50,275 nt of DNA from an uncultured Clostridia bacterium (GCA_944341075.1 CALVLV010000015.1:1-50275), one strand, 5' to 3'; counted from the stretch's first letter, positions 22,572-31,695 are shown. A program made the numbers and translations. Notes: a model not told the origin generated them from the sequence alone.

Positions 22572-24128
22572 ATGGCAAAAAAAGTGCCCTATGCGATCAT
22601 CATCATGGACGGCTACGGACTTGCGCCCGCAGGCCCCGGCAACGCCATTGCGCTTGACGGCAGCAAGAACGTGAACGAACTAATGAAGCAGTACCCCTCC
22701 GCCACCTTGGGCGCAAGCGGCCTTTCGGTAGGCCTGCCCGAAGGACAGATGGGCAACAGCGAAGTCGGCCACCTGAACATGGGCGCCGGCAGGATAGTTT
22801 ATCAGGATCTGACAAGGATAACCAAGTCTATCGAAGACGGCGACTTTTTTGAAAACCCCGAACTTTTAAAGGCGATGAACAACGCCAAAAACGGCAAAAA
22901 GCTGCACCTTTACGGACTTTTATCAGACGGCGGCGTGCACAGCCACATAACACACCTTTATGCCCTTTTGAAGATGGCAAAGATAAACGGCGTTAAGGAC
23001 GTGTTTGTGCACTGCTTTACCGACGGCAGAGACGTTTCACCCACATCGGGCGCGGGCTTTGTGCGCGCCCTTCAGGCAGAGATGGACAAGATAGGCTGCG
23101 GCAAGATAGCATCTGTATGCGGCCGCTACTACGCAATGGACAGGGACAACAACTGGGACCGCGTTGAAAAGGCCTACGACATGCTGACTTTGGGCGAAGG
23201 CATAAAGTGCGAAGACGCCGCCGACGCGCTTGAAGAGAGCTATAAAGAGGGCGTGACCGACGAATTTATAAAGCCCACCAAGGTATATGAAGACGGAAAA
23301 CCCGTGGGCCTTTTGGAAAAGGGCGACAGCGTGATATTCTTCAACTTCCGCCCCGACCGCGCAAGGGAGATAACGCGCGCCGTATCGCAGCGCGAGTTTG
23401 TGGTGCCCAAGGGAACGGCGTTTGAAAGAAAGACGGGCTTCCTTGAGCCTGTATACGTATGCTTCACGGTATACGACGCGCAGTTCAGCGGCGTTGAGAT
23501 AGCCTTCCCCGAAAAGCACATAAAGAACACGCTTGGCGAATACCTTGCCGCGCTCGGCAAAAAGCAGCTGAGAATTGCCGAAACGGAGAAGTATGCCCAT
23601 GTGACATTCTTCTTCAACGGCGGCGTGGAAAAACCCAACGAAAACGAGGTGCGCGACCTTATACCCTCACCCAAGGTTGCAACATACGATTTGCAGCCAG
23701 AGATGAGCGCATACCTTGTGACCGACAAGGTGATAGAGGAGCTTGACACAGGCGATTTTGACGTTGTTATACTCAACTTTGCCAACTGCGACATGGTTGG
23801 CCACACGGGCGTTATACCCGCGGCGGAAAAGGCCGTTCATGTGGTTGACGAATGTGTAAAGCGCGTTACCGATAAAATTCTTGAGATGGGCGGCGCGGCG
23901 CTTGTTACCGCCGACCACGGCAATGCCGACAAGATGATAGGCGAAGACGGAAAGCCCTTCACCGCGCACACCACCAACCGCGTGCCCGTTATACTCGTTT
24001 CTGAAAAGTACAAGGGCGCAAAGCTGCGCGAAGACGGCATACTTGCCGACCTTGCCCCCACTCTTTTAACCATTATGGGCGAGCGCATACCCGAAGAAAT
24101 GACCGGCAAGAGCCTTATTGCAGAATAA
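22572..24128 (+). CDS. gpmI: 2,3-bisphosphoglycerate-independent phosphoglycerate mutase
   Basis: The 518-residue protein has the alkaline-phosphatase-like metal and nucleophile sites: Asp13 in IIIMDGYG, the phosphorylated Ser63 in MGNSEVGHLN, HCFTDGRDVSP, and the C-terminal metal ligands NFANCDMVGHTG and TADHGNADKM. It interconverts 3- and 2-phosphoglycerate using two manganese ions. The ATG at 22572 is chosen because the promoter and a CGAGG site lie just before it; the longer frame starts inside the -10 region. It has its own promoter and terminator, so it is separate from pgk-tpiA; no enolase gene follows. Confidence 0.97.
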   Translation: MAKKVPYAIIIMDGYGLAPAGPGNAIALDGSKNVNELMKQYPSATLGASGLSVGLPEGQMGNSEVGHLNMGAGRIVYQDLTRITKSIEDGDFFENPELLKAMNNAKNGKKLHLYGLLSDGGVHSHITHLYALLKMAKINGVKDVFVHCFTDGRDVSPTSGAGFVRALQAEMDKIGCGKIASVCGRYYAMDRDNNWDRVEKAYDMLTLGEGIKCEDAADALEESYKEGVTDEFIKPTKVYEDGKPVGLLEKGDSVIFFNFRPDRAREITRAVSQREFVVPKGTAFERKTGFLEPVYVCFTVYDAQFSGVEIAFPEKHIKNTLGEYLAALGKKQLRIAETEKYAHVTFFFNGGVEKPNENEVRDLIPSPKVATYDLQPEMSAYLVTDKVIEELDTGDFDVVILNFANCDMVGHTGVIPAAEKAVHVVDECVKRVTDKILEMGGAALVTADHGNADKMIGEDGKPFTAHTTNRVPVILVSEKYKGAKLREDGILADLAPTLLTIMGERIPEEMTGKSLIAE

Positions 24129-24148
24129 AAAGCATAACATAATATTAA

Positions 24149-24184
24149 ACGTCCCCGACACTTCAACGTGTCGGGGACGTTTCT
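24149..24184 (+). terminator. Terminator after gpmI
   Basis: ACGTCCCCGACAC (24149-24161) pairs with its perfect complement at 24168-24180, followed by TTCTG. The stem is very strong, the T-run short. Confidence 0.75.
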
Positions 24185-24327
24185 GTACGGGGAAGATATC
24201 GCCCGCACAATATACATTTATTCGCCAAGGATCTGAGCTTTATAAGCATACATTCATACAGATACGAACAGGCGCCGCGCGGCGCCATTTTTTACATTTT
24301 TATTACACTTTTACTACACCACCGCCG

Positions 24328-24356
24328 TTGACAAACATATTCGGGCGTGATATATT
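24328..24356 (+). promoter_or_regulatory. Sigma-A promoter of the padR operon
   Basis: TTGACA (24328-24333) and TATATT (24351-24356) are 17 bp apart, about 44 bp before the PadR ATG. Confidence 0.75.
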
Positions 24357-24399
24357 TAAATCAGTTCCTTGCAATACAAGTAACACTGAGGTAATTACC

Positions 24400-24726
24400 A
24401 TGGCATTCGATTCACAACTTGGCAAGGGCGTGCTTGAAGGCTGTATTTTAAAGTTGCTTGAAAGCGGCTTCCGCTATTCGGGCGAAATAGTAATGCTTAT
24501 GCGCGAATGCGGATTTGCAGACTTTTCCGAAGGCACGCTGTATCCCATGCTTCTGAGGCTGGAAAAAGCGGGGTGCTTTGTAACGGAAAAGCGGGCAACG
24601 AGCAACAGCCCGCCCAAAAAGTACTACAAGCTATCCGCAACGGGACTTGAAAGGCTGAAAACCTTTGAGAACATGTGGAACGAGCTTGTAGGCAGCGTTG
24701 AAAAAGTTTTTAAAAGAGAAAACTGA
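24400..24726 (+). CDS. PadR-family transcriptional regulator
   Basis: The 108-residue protein is a typical short PadR: GVLEGCILKLLESGFRYSGEI, the winged helix FSEGTLYPMLLRLEKAGCFVTEK, and PPKKYYKLSATGLERLKTFENMW. PadR proteins are usually repressors of adjacent membrane or efflux genes. The ATG follows GAGG by 8 bases. The next gene starts 19 bp after its stop and has a domain that commonly accompanies PadR regulators. Confidence 0.92.
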   Translation: MAFDSQLGKGVLEGCILKLLESGFRYSGEIVMLMRECGFADFSEGTLYPMLLRLEKAGCFVTEKRATSNSPPKKYYKLSATGLERLKTFENMWNELVGSVEKVFKREN

Positions 24727-24745
24727 AACATTGACGAGGTTAAAA

Positions 24746-26620
24746 ATGAGACTTAGCAGAGAGAACAGAGCTATTTTGAAATCGCTCGGCGGCGAATACA
24801 AAAAATTCGGTAAAAGGCTTAAGTCGGCGGTATTTTCGCACTGCAAGGGCGATGACGAGATAAACGACTGCCTTGGCGACATGCTTGGCGGACTTTCAGA
24901 AGCGCAGGAAGCGGGCAGGCCGCTTGCCGACGTTATACCCGACGAGGCAAAGACGATACACGAAACGGTTGTATGCCTGCCGCTGAAAAAGATACCGCAC
25001 ACGGGACTGATATTCGGACTTTTATCTGCAGCGCTTGCCGCCATGTGCATAGCGGCTTTGCTGTGGTACTTTTTGGCGCCGTTGCCCGTGGGCGACATAA
25101 ACTATATACGCTACAGCAGCGAAGACGGCGGCAGAATATACTGGAACGACCTGCCCAATGCCGCCAGATACGAAGTTGATATAGACTTTGGTGACAAGGT
25201 GACGGAGACCGAAGACAGTGAACTGTTTTTAACGCTTGACGCGGGCGGACACCGTGTTAAAGTGACGGCATACGGCGAGGGCAGATATTCTGAGCCCGTG
25301 ACTTACTACGAGCACATAGATGTAGTCTACCCGGTAATCGAGGGCGGGATAAGCGACTTTATAAGCGTTTCCGCAGATACGCTTGACGATGACAACTACT
25401 CCCACTTTTTACAGATATATTCAAGAAACTACTTCAGCGCAACAACAAATAACTACGTTGTGACATTTACGCCCGAAATAACCTTTTACGGCAAATATTT
25501 TTTATACAACGGCTGGACGGTGCACTCGCTTACCGTGGGCGGGCTGGCCACCGACGCAGGCGCCGAAAACGGCGAGATGCAGTTTATAGAGGGCCTCACC
25601 TACACATTTACGCTGAGCGGAAAGAATGGCCCCGCTCTGCTGATGAACATAGGGCTGCTTAAAGCCTACGGGTTGCCCGGGGAGGACGGCGAATACAACC
25701 GCTGCCCGAGCGGAGAAACGCTGTTTTCGCTTTCGGGCACAGAGAGCGGCGCCGTGTATGCCGACTCCCGCCACAACGAAAATCTCCGCTTTGCCGCATA
25801 CGACAAAAGCGAACTGACAGACAGGTTTGAATCCGGCTTCGGCAAAGAGCTATACCACAACGTAAACACAGCGTTCCGCGAGTGGCACCGCTTTGACGAA
25901 ACGGGAGGCATAAGCTACAGCCCGGCATATCTGCTTGTTAAAAACGACAGCGACAACGAGCAGTATCTGCACCTTGCCGAGCAGCAGGCGGTTACGGCGG
26001 ACAGCCGCGGCGTTATCGAGGTCGGGGCGGGCTATACGGTCATAGAACTGAACAATGCCGATTATAAAAACCATGATTTTGTTATGTATGCGGACGATAT
26101 AAGATATTCTGACGACTTTGTAAAGATAAACGCGCTTGTGCCTGTGACATATACCGACGGCAGCACGGGCGTAAGAGCGCAGGAACTTTTAGCCGTAAAT
26201 AAAGGCGAATGTTTTATAGCCACAGATTATGTTGCAGGCACAAAAATAGTTGTGCTCAGCCAAACCGACAGAAAGTTTGCGTACGCGGCGATAAACATAT
26301 TCAACGGCAGCGAAGAAAATTATATTGATGTATACGACTTCTTCGATGACGGCGGCAGCGATACGCTGCAATTCGTTTTAAAACCGGGTATAACCCGAAT
26401 ATACGGCGGGATATGGTATTCCTATGCCGACCAGAAGGTATCACATATAGACTGCATGTTTGTACAGACTGTAAACGAAGGCGATGCGTTTGATTTTATC
26501 GGCGGCGGAGACGGCGGCACAACGGCGGCATTAATAATAGACGGCTATCTGATAAACTTAGGCGGCGGTGACATTATGCTTGAGGCAAAGAACGCAAGCT
26601 TCTACCCGCGGAGTATATAA
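24746..26620 (+). CDS. PadR-linked anchored protein: DUF1048-like N-terminus, one TM segment, large extracytoplasmic region
   Basis: The first 85 residues (EYKKFGKRLKSAVF, INDCLGDMLGGLSEAQEAGRPLADVIPDEAK) resemble DUF1048, a small helical domain usually encoded next to PadR. A hydrophobic segment follows (about 88-112), then about 510 residues that would lie outside the membrane. The first outer part (GRIYWNDLPNAARYEVDIDF to VTAYGEGRYSEPVTYY) looks like a fibronectin type III-like domain; the rest is rich in Tyr, Asp and Gly and I do not recognise it. The start at 24746 is chosen because GAGG precedes it and because the longer frame overlaps padR. It may sense or bind something at the cell surface and pass a signal to PadR through the inner domain; this is inference. 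Confidence 0.75.
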   Translation: MRLSRENRAILKSLGGEYKKFGKRLKSAVFSHCKGDDEINDCLGDMLGGLSEAQEAGRPLADVIPDEAKTIHETVVCLPLKKIPHTGLIFGLLSAALAAMCIAALLWYFLAPLPVGDINYIRYSSEDGGRIYWNDLPNAARYEVDIDFGDKVTETEDSELFLTLDAGGHRVKVTAYGEGRYSEPVTYYEHIDVVYPVIEGGISDFISVSADTLDDDNYSHFLQIYSRNYFSATTNNYVVTFTPEITFYGKYFLYNGWTVHSLTVGGLATDAGAENGEMQFIEGLTYTFTLSGKNGPALLMNIGLLKAYGLPGEDGEYNRCPSGETLFSLSGTESGAVYADSRHNENLRFAAYDKSELTDRFESGFGKELYHNVNTAFREWHRFDETGGISYSPAYLLVKNDSDNEQYLHLAEQQAVTADSRGVIEVGAGYTVIELNNADYKNHDFVMYADDIRYSDDFVKINALVPVTYTDGSTGVRAQELLAVNKGECFIATDYVAGTKIVVLSQTDRKFAYAAINIFNGSEENYIDVYDFFDDGGSDTLQFVLKPGITRIYGGIWYSYADQKVSHIDCMFVQTVNEGDAFDFIGGGDGGTTAALIIDGYLINLGGGDIMLEAKNASFYPRSI

Positions 26621-26648
26621 CCGTGTAAACTGAGACAACCATTTAAAG

Positions 26649-26678
26649 AGGCCGCGCGGCACAATTGCCGCGCGGCGC
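26649..26678. terminator. Hairpin between convergent genes
   Basis: GCCGCGCGGCA (26651-26661) pairs with TGCCGCGCGGC (26666-26676) around CAAT. It lies between the converging anchored-protein gene and a membrane-protein gene and could serve both directions; T-runs are weak. Confidence 0.6.
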
Positions 26679-26720
26679 CTTGCTTTAAAAGCGATAACAT
26701 TTAAGCCGGATAATACAAAA

Positions 26721-27110
26721 TTACTTATCCTCTTCCTCTTTTTCAGCCGGCTCTTCTTTGGAGCGGGCAGGGGCCGACGGGGTATCTGCAGGCTTTTGCT
26801 CGGTAGCGCCGCCGATGGGGAATATGCCTGCATAGCCGTTCCAGTATTCGTTGAGCTCCTTGCTTTCTATGCCGTACATTTTATTGCGCATGAGCTTTAC
26901 ATCCACCAGGTAAGAGAGCACAAGCGGAACTATAAAGGCATACAGCGCAAGCGTCGCAAGGCTGGTAAACAGCGAGATGAGCCCGCTTATTGCACCCGCG
27001 CCTATAAACGTTATTATTACCGTTATAAGGGCGATGACCGCGAGCACGATAAACAGTATAAAGAATACTGTTTTTGCCTTCATTAAAAACTTGTCGTTGT
27101 TATTGAACAT
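26721..27110 (-). CDS. Small membrane protein with acidic tail, unknown function
   Basis: The product is 129 residues, starting MFNNNDKFLMKAK after GGAGG at 7 bases; the longer frame has no support. It has hydrophobic segments at about residues 14-37, 38-52 and 54-70, then a soluble part with NEYWNGYAGIFPIGG, and ends in an acidic, low-complexity tail (SKEEPAEKEEEDK). The family is not known to me. It stands alone with its own promoter and converges on the PadR operon. Confidence 0.7.
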   Translation of the reverse strand: MFNNNDKFLMKAKTVFFILFIVLAVIALITVIITFIGAGAISGLISLFTSLATLALYAFIVPLVLSYLVDVKLMRNKMYGIESKELNEYWNGYAGIFPIGGATEQKPADTPSAPARSKEEPAEKEEEDK

Positions 27111-27137
27111 GATCTGCCTCCACAATATCTTTATTAT

Positions 27138-27167
27138 ATGATAGGCCATTTTATGGCAACTTGTCAA
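27138..27167 (-). promoter_or_regulatory. Sigma-A promoter of the small membrane-protein gene
   Basis: On the minus strand TTGACA (27162-27167) and TATCAT (27138-27143) are 18 bp apart, 28 bp before the ATG. Confidence 0.6.
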
Positions 27168-27206
27168 ATATTTTGCCGATATCGGCGATTTACACGCCGA
27201 ATACAT

Positions 27207-27235
27207 TTGCAAAAACGGCGGCATATGAATATAAT
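27207..27235 (+). promoter_or_regulatory. Sigma-A promoter of the EamA transporter gene
   Basis: TTGCAA (27207-27212) and TATAAT (27230-27235) are 17 bp apart, pointing toward the transporter gene about 50 bp downstream. Confidence 0.55.
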
Positions 27236-27283
27236 TGATAGCATAATTTTACGTTTGCCGCGCAGGCGGCCGTTTTGTTTTGC

Positions 27284-28303
27284 ATGATAAAGTTTGAAGC
27301 AGATAAATTTTTTTCAAAAAACATAGTAGTGGTTTTCGGCGCGCTGATATGCTGCATGCTGTGGGGCAGCGCCTTCCCCTGCGTAAAGCTGGGCTATACG
27401 CTGTGGAACGTGGACTCCGCCTCCTACCCCTCGCTGATACTTTTCGCCGGCGTGCGGTTCAGCCTTGCGGGCGTGCTGGTGCTCGCCTTTGGCAGCATTT
27501 CCCAGAAAAAACTGCTTTTGCCCAGGCGCGAAAACATATGGCGCGTGGCGGTTGTGGCGATATTTCAGACGGCGCTGCAATACACCTGCTTTTACATTGG
27601 ACTTGCACACCTTTCAGGCGTGAAGAGTTCGGTACTCAACGGGCTGGGGGTATTTTTTACTATAATAGGCGCCTGCTTTATATTCCGCACCGAAAGGTTT
27701 TCGCTTGTAAAACTTTTGGGGTGCGTGCTGGGATTCGGCGGCGTGCTTATAATGAACCTTGACGGACTGGACTTTGAATTTACGTTCACTGGCGAGGGGC
27801 TTATAATTTTAAGCGGCCTGTCCGCGGCGATGGCGGCGGGATTCGTAAAGATATTTTCGCGCAAAGAGAACACCACCACGCTGTGCGGCTGGCAGTTTTT
27901 TTGCGGCGGGCTGGCGCTTACCGTTATAGGCGCGGCGGCGGGCGGAAGCATACGGCCGCAGTCGGGCGCAAGCTTTGCCATGCTGTTTTACCTTGCCTTT
28001 CTTTCGGCGTGCGCGTTCACGCTGCAGGGCTACCTTTTAAAGTACAACCCCGTTTCCAAGGTGGCGGTATTCAAGAGCACAAACCCCCTTTTCGGCGCAA
28101 TGTTTTCCGCCATGATACTCGGCGAGACCGAGCAACTTTTGCACTACAACACGCTTATAGCGCTGGCGCTGGTGTGCGGAGGCATACTTGTGATAAACCT
28201 GCTTGGCGAACGCAGGCTTGTGCCTGTGAGCGAAAGCGACCGCCTGCGCAGGGAAGTTTTAAAATTCCGCACAAGACTGCCGCATGAGCGCCGCCACGAA
28301 TGA
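27284..28303 (+). CDS. EamA/DMT-family transporter
   Basis: The 339-residue protein has about ten hydrophobic segments arranged as two EamA repeats. The first begins GALICCMLWGSAFPCVKLG and includes the ALQYTCFYIGLAHLSGVKSSVLNGLGVFFT segment; the second includes FTLQGYLLKYNPVSKVAVFKSTNPLFGAMFSAMILGE. DMT transporters export or import metabolites such as amino acids or nucleotide sugars; the substrate cannot be told. The ATG at 27284 is chosen over a TTG three codons earlier. No good ribosome binding site is visible. The cytoplasmic tail after the last segment is basic. Confidence 0.88.
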   Translation: MIKFEADKFFSKNIVVVFGALICCMLWGSAFPCVKLGYTLWNVDSASYPSLILFAGVRFSLAGVLVLAFGSISQKKLLLPRRENIWRVAVVAIFQTALQYTCFYIGLAHLSGVKSSVLNGLGVFFTIIGACFIFRTERFSLVKLLGCVLGFGGVLIMNLDGLDFEFTFTGEGLIILSGLSAAMAAGFVKIFSRKENTTTLCGWQFFCGGLALTVIGAAAGGSIRPQSGASFAMLFYLAFLSACAFTLQGYLLKYNPVSKVAVFKSTNPLFGAMFSAMILGETEQLLHYNTLIALALVCGGILVINLLGERRLVPVSESDRLRREVLKFRTRLPHERRHE

Positions 28304-28406
28304 CGAATACGGCACACAGACAGGCGGCCATACAGCAATTGCGCGGTGCAAAAAACTAAAACGGCAAAAATGTGGCAGAAATTTTTAAAAGCATGCCTTT
28401 TTTTGT

Positions 28407-28435
28407 TTGTGTAAACGCGCGCTTTGTGTTATAAT
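28407..28435 (+). promoter_or_regulatory. Sigma-A promoter of secG
   Basis: TTGTGT (28407-28412) and TATAAT (28430-28435) are 17 bp apart. The leader to secG would be about 32 bases and contains GCGAGGG. Confidence 0.65.
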
Positions 28436-28473
28436 TCTATTCGCGTAATAAATCAGGCGAGGGAAATTATACT

Positions 28474-28746
28474 ATGAATAATCCCCAATATACACTCTAT
28501 ATAACATTTACACTTATATTTGTGGCACTTTTGTTTATTGCCGCAATAATCGCCATTCTTGTTGTGCTTTTCCAGAAGAGCAATTCAGACGGCATTCAGG
28601 GCATTACCGCCACCAGCGAGACCTTTTTCGGCAAGAACAAGGGCCGCAGCATAGAGAGCAAGCTTAAAAAATGGGCTTGGATATCGCTTATAGTGCTGGG
28701 CATACTCTCCATAGTAGTTTACATTGTGCAGATAATTGCTCCCTGA
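28474..28746 (+). CDS. secG: Preprotein translocase subunit SecG
   Basis: The 90-residue protein has two membrane segments (about 10-33 and 66-88) joined by the SecG loop: VLFQKSNSDGIQGITATSETFFGKNKG. SecG joins SecY and SecE in the protein-export channel of the cytoplasmic membrane. The usual neighbours rnr and smpB follow in the usual order. Length and topology are normal. Confidence 0.93.
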   Translation: MNNPQYTLYITFTLIFVALLFIAAIIAILVVLFQKSNSDGIQGITATSETFFGKNKGRSIESKLKKWAWISLIVLGILSIVVYIVQIIAP

Positions 28747-28766
28747 CGGCAAAACTGAACTTGATT

Positions 28767-28797
28767 TAAGGCGGCTTTTTTTAAGCCGCTTTTATTT
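28767..28797 (+). terminator. Terminator after secG
   Basis: GCGGCTT and AAGCCGC form a stem with a T-rich loop, followed by TTTTATTTTA. It would separate secG from rnr at least in part. Confidence 0.75.
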
Positions 28798-28864
28798 TAC
28801 CCGACATTTCCGCAAAATAAACAGTGAAAAACTTAACGCATACACAACAAATTTTTAACTGCAT

Positions 28865-31129
28865 ATGAATTTACGCGAACAGATAATACAGCTTTTTGAA
28901 GACGGAAAGCTGGCATTTAAAACAGAAAAACAGATATTCGCCGCCATGCACATTTCGCCCGCCGAAAGAAAGGCGGCAAAAAAAGTGCTGGACGTGCTTG
29001 AAAACGACGGCGTGATATTCGCCGACGGGCACGGGCGCTACTCCACCCCCGCCCAGGCAGGCGTGATAACGGGAACGATAGCCGCCAACGCCCGCGGGTT
29101 TGCCTTTCTGATACCCGAAGATAAAGAGGAACACGACGGAGATTACTTTATTTCCAGAAGTTCGCTGCACGGGGCGCTTGACGGCGACAGGGTGCTTGCC
29201 TTAAAGGTAAGGGGCACCGAGGACGAGGCGAGCGTTGTGAAGATACTTTCGCGCGGGCGCACGCAGGTTGCGGGCACGTTTGAAAGGATGGGCGGCGCCT
29301 GCTACGTTATACCCGATTCGGCAAAATTTGCCCCCAGAATATTTGTGCCCGCCGCCCTTTCGATGAACGCGCAGGCGGGCGACAAGGTGGTTTGCCGCAT
29401 AACCGCCTACCCCGACGGCAAAGCGCCCAACGGCAAGGTGGTAGAAATACTCGGCCGCGGCGGAGATTTTTATGCCGAGGAACTTTCTGTAATACGCAAC
29501 TACGGACTTTACGAGGAGTTTCCCAAAGAGGTCGAGCGCGAGGCAGCCGAAGCCGCAAAGCAAGTTATAGCAGTCGGCAGAAGGCGCGACCTGCGCGGGC
29601 TTTTTACCGTTACCATAGACGGCGAGGACACGCGTGACATAGACGACGCAGTATCTATAGAGCGGCAGGGCGAAAACTTTGTGCTGGGCGTGCACATTGC
29701 CGACGTAAGCCACTACGTTAAGCGCGGGAGCAAACTCGACCGCGAGGCATACGACCGCGGCACGAGCGTATACTTCCCCGACAGAGTGCTGCCCATGCTG
29801 CCGCGCTCGCTTTCAAACGGGGCATGCAGCCTTAATCAGGGTGAGGACAGGTACGCTTTGAGCTGCATAATGACAATTTCGCCCGAGGGCGAAAGATTGC
29901 ACAGCGAGATATGCGAAAGCGTGATAAACAGCGACCGCAGGCTTACGTATACCTATGTAAACGGCATATTGCGCGGCGAAGAGGCCGCCGATGAAAAATT
30001 GCAGCGGATGTGCCGCGACATGAGCGCGCTGCGCACCGCACTCGAGGGCCGCCGCGACAGGCTTGGGAACATTGACCTGAGCATAAAAGAGGCGCATATA
30101 TACGTAAACGAACGGGGCGACATAGTCATACCCGACTACAGCCGCGGCGAGGCGGAAAAGATAATAGAGCAGTTTATGATATGCGCCAACGAGGCCGTTG
30201 CCGAGCGCATGCAAAGGGCGGGCGTGCCGTTTATGTACAGGGTGCACGAACAGCCGCTGCCCGAGAAGGTGAACGCCTTTATGGACTTTATAGCCGACAT
30301 GGGCATAGGCGGCAGGGTAGACGCAGACGAGCCGCAGCCGCGCCAGTTTCAGGCGATAATCAAGAGCGTGAGCGGAAAGCCCTGCGAGGACGCCGTGAAC
30401 AAGGTGATGCTGCGCACAATGCAGAAGGCACGCTACTGCGAGAGCAATAAAGGACACTTCGGCATAGCCAGCGGGTGCTACTGCCACTTCACCTCCCCCA
30501 TCCGCCGCTACCCCGACCTGTTCATACACCGCATAATAAAGGGCGTGCTGCACGGAGATGCCGACAGCATGAAGGCGATATACGGGCCGATCGCCGCCGA
30601 AGAGGCCGCGCACTGTTCGCTGTGCGAGCGCAACGCAGACGCCGCCGAACGCGACGTGGACAGCCTTTACAAGGTAGTTTACATGAGCGACCACATCGGC
30701 GAGGAATACCCCGCCACCGTTTCGGGCGTGACGGCATTCGGCGTGTTTGCCGAACTTGACAACACCATAGAGGGACTTATACGCATTGAAAGGCTGCCCG
30801 GCGGCAGCTACGAATTGCTTGAGGACAAGTTCATGCTGCTGGGAGAGCGCACCTTCCGCCTGGGCGACAGGATACGCGTTCGCGTGGACGGCTGCGACTG
30901 GGGCAACATGCGCCCCGAATTTTCGCTTGCGGACGAAGAAGGCGAAAAACGGCAGAGCGCCGCCGGCGCCGAAGATACGCCCGCAAAACACGACAGAAAA
31001 AAGCAGAGAACGCCCAAAGAGCGCGCAAAGCATGGCAAAAAGCATGCAGGCGCGCATAAAAAGAGCGCGGGCCGCGCCGCCACGGCAAAGTTTGTGCGCA
31101 AAAAGGGCAGCCGCAGAAAAAGCCGATAA
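28865..31129 (+). CDS. rnr: Ribonuclease R
   Basis: The 754-residue protein has an N-terminal helix-turn-helix-like region (about 1-60), cold-shock domains (about 65-200), the RNB catalytic domain with DTRDIDDAVS (255-264), an S1 domain (about 640-715, YPATVSGVTAFGVFAELDNTIEGLIRI) and a Lys/Arg-rich tail (about 716-754). It is a processive 3'-5' exonuclease that degrades structured RNA and works with tmRNA-SmpB in ribosome rescue; smpB is the next gene. No clear ribosome binding site precedes the ATG. The basic tail is typical and helps bind RNA and ribosomes. Confidence 0.97.
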   Translation: MNLREQIIQLFEDGKLAFKTEKQIFAAMHISPAERKAAKKVLDVLENDGVIFADGHGRYSTPAQAGVITGTIAANARGFAFLIPEDKEEHDGDYFISRSSLHGALDGDRVLALKVRGTEDEASVVKILSRGRTQVAGTFERMGGACYVIPDSAKFAPRIFVPAALSMNAQAGDKVVCRITAYPDGKAPNGKVVEILGRGGDFYAEELSVIRNYGLYEEFPKEVEREAAEAAKQVIAVGRRRDLRGLFTVTIDGEDTRDIDDAVSIERQGENFVLGVHIADVSHYVKRGSKLDREAYDRGTSVYFPDRVLPMLPRSLSNGACSLNQGEDRYALSCIMTISPEGERLHSEICESVINSDRRLTYTYVNGILRGEEAADEKLQRMCRDMSALRTALEGRRDRLGNIDLSIKEAHIYVNERGDIVIPDYSRGEAEKIIEQFMICANEAVAERMQRAGVPFMYRVHEQPLPEKVNAFMDFIADMGIGGRVDADEPQPRQFQAIIKSVSGKPCEDAVNKVMLRTMQKARYCESNKGHFGIASGCYCHFTSPIRRYPDLFIHRIIKGVLHGDADSMKAIYGPIAAEEAAHCSLCERNADAAERDVDSLYKVVYMSDHIGEEYPATVSGVTAFGVFAELDNTIEGLIRIERLPGGSYELLEDKFMLLGERTFRLGDRIRVRVDGCDWGNMRPEFSLADEEGEKRQSAAGAEDTPAKHDRKKQRTPKERAKHGKKHAGAHKKSAGRAATAKFVRKKGSRRKSR

Positions 31130-31136
31130 AAATTGT

Positions 31137-31164
31137 TTTACAAGGGCGGCGGCTGTGGTATAAT
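31137..31164 (+). promoter_or_regulatory. Promoter of smpB, possibly giving a leaderless mRNA
   Basis: TTTACA (31137-31142) and TATAAT (31159-31164) are 16 bp apart. Transcription would start at about 31170-31173 and the smpB ATG is at 31174, so the message would have almost no leader. No ribosome binding site is seen. Confidence 0.6.
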
Positions 31165-31173
31165 AGATTAAAT

Positions 31174-31626
31174 ATGAAAAAGACCATTACAGTAAACAGA
31201 CAGGCTTCTTACGAATATTTTATAGAGGACAAGTTTGAAGCGGGAATAGTGCTTGAGGGCGCGGAAGTAAAATCTTTAAGGCAGGGCAACTGCAACCTTA
31301 AAGACAGCTTCTGCTTTTTGCACGGCGGCGAGATATACATTAAAAACATGCACATAGCCGTGTACGACAAGGCGGGCGCATTCAACAGCAAAAATTCCAA
31401 GCGCGACAGAAAACTGCTTTTGCATAAATATGAAATTGCCCGCATTGCAGGCAAGGTGAACGCAAAGGGCATGACGGTAGTGCCCCTTTCCCTCTACTTT
31501 TCCGACGGGCTTGTAAAGGCGGAGATAGCACTTTGCCGAGGCAAGCAGAACTACGATAAAAAGCGCTCTATAGCCGAAAAAGACAGAAAGCGCGAAATGG
31601 AGCGCGAACTTAAAAACTACAGCTGA
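31174..31626 (+). CDS. smpB: SsrA-binding protein SmpB
   Basis: The 150-residue protein shows the whole SmpB fold: NRQASYEYFIEDKFEAGIVLEGAEVKSLRQG, the tmRNA-contact strand, NSKRDRKLLLHK, LYFSDGLVKAEIALCRGKQNYDKR-like (here YDKKRSIAEKDRKREMERELK). It binds tmRNA and brings it to stalled ribosomes. The C-terminal basic helix that enters the mRNA channel is present. tmRNA itself was not found in the window. It lies 44 bp after rnr with a promoter in between. Confidence 0.97.
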   Translation: MKKTITVNRQASYEYFIEDKFEAGIVLEGAEVKSLRQGNCNLKDSFCFLHGGEIYIKNMHIAVYDKAGAFNSKNSKRDRKLLLHKYEIARIAGKVNAKGMTVVPLSLYFSDGLVKAEIALCRGKQNYDKKRSIAEKDRKREMERELKNYS

Positions 31627-31695
31627 AACCGAAGATTGGTACCCTGCCGCACGGCGCAAGCGGCCGCGCGGCGCAATTTATACAGGTGATACATT

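Noticed and set aside
29813-31057. 414-codon ORF antisense to rnr
   Set aside because: It is a mirror reading of a GC-rich gene, rich in Ala, Val, His and Tyr, and RNase R on the other strand is certain.
31627-31695. SAM riboswitch before metA
   Set aside because: The gap is only 69 bp and holds a GC-rich hairpin without any of the conserved SAM-box elements.
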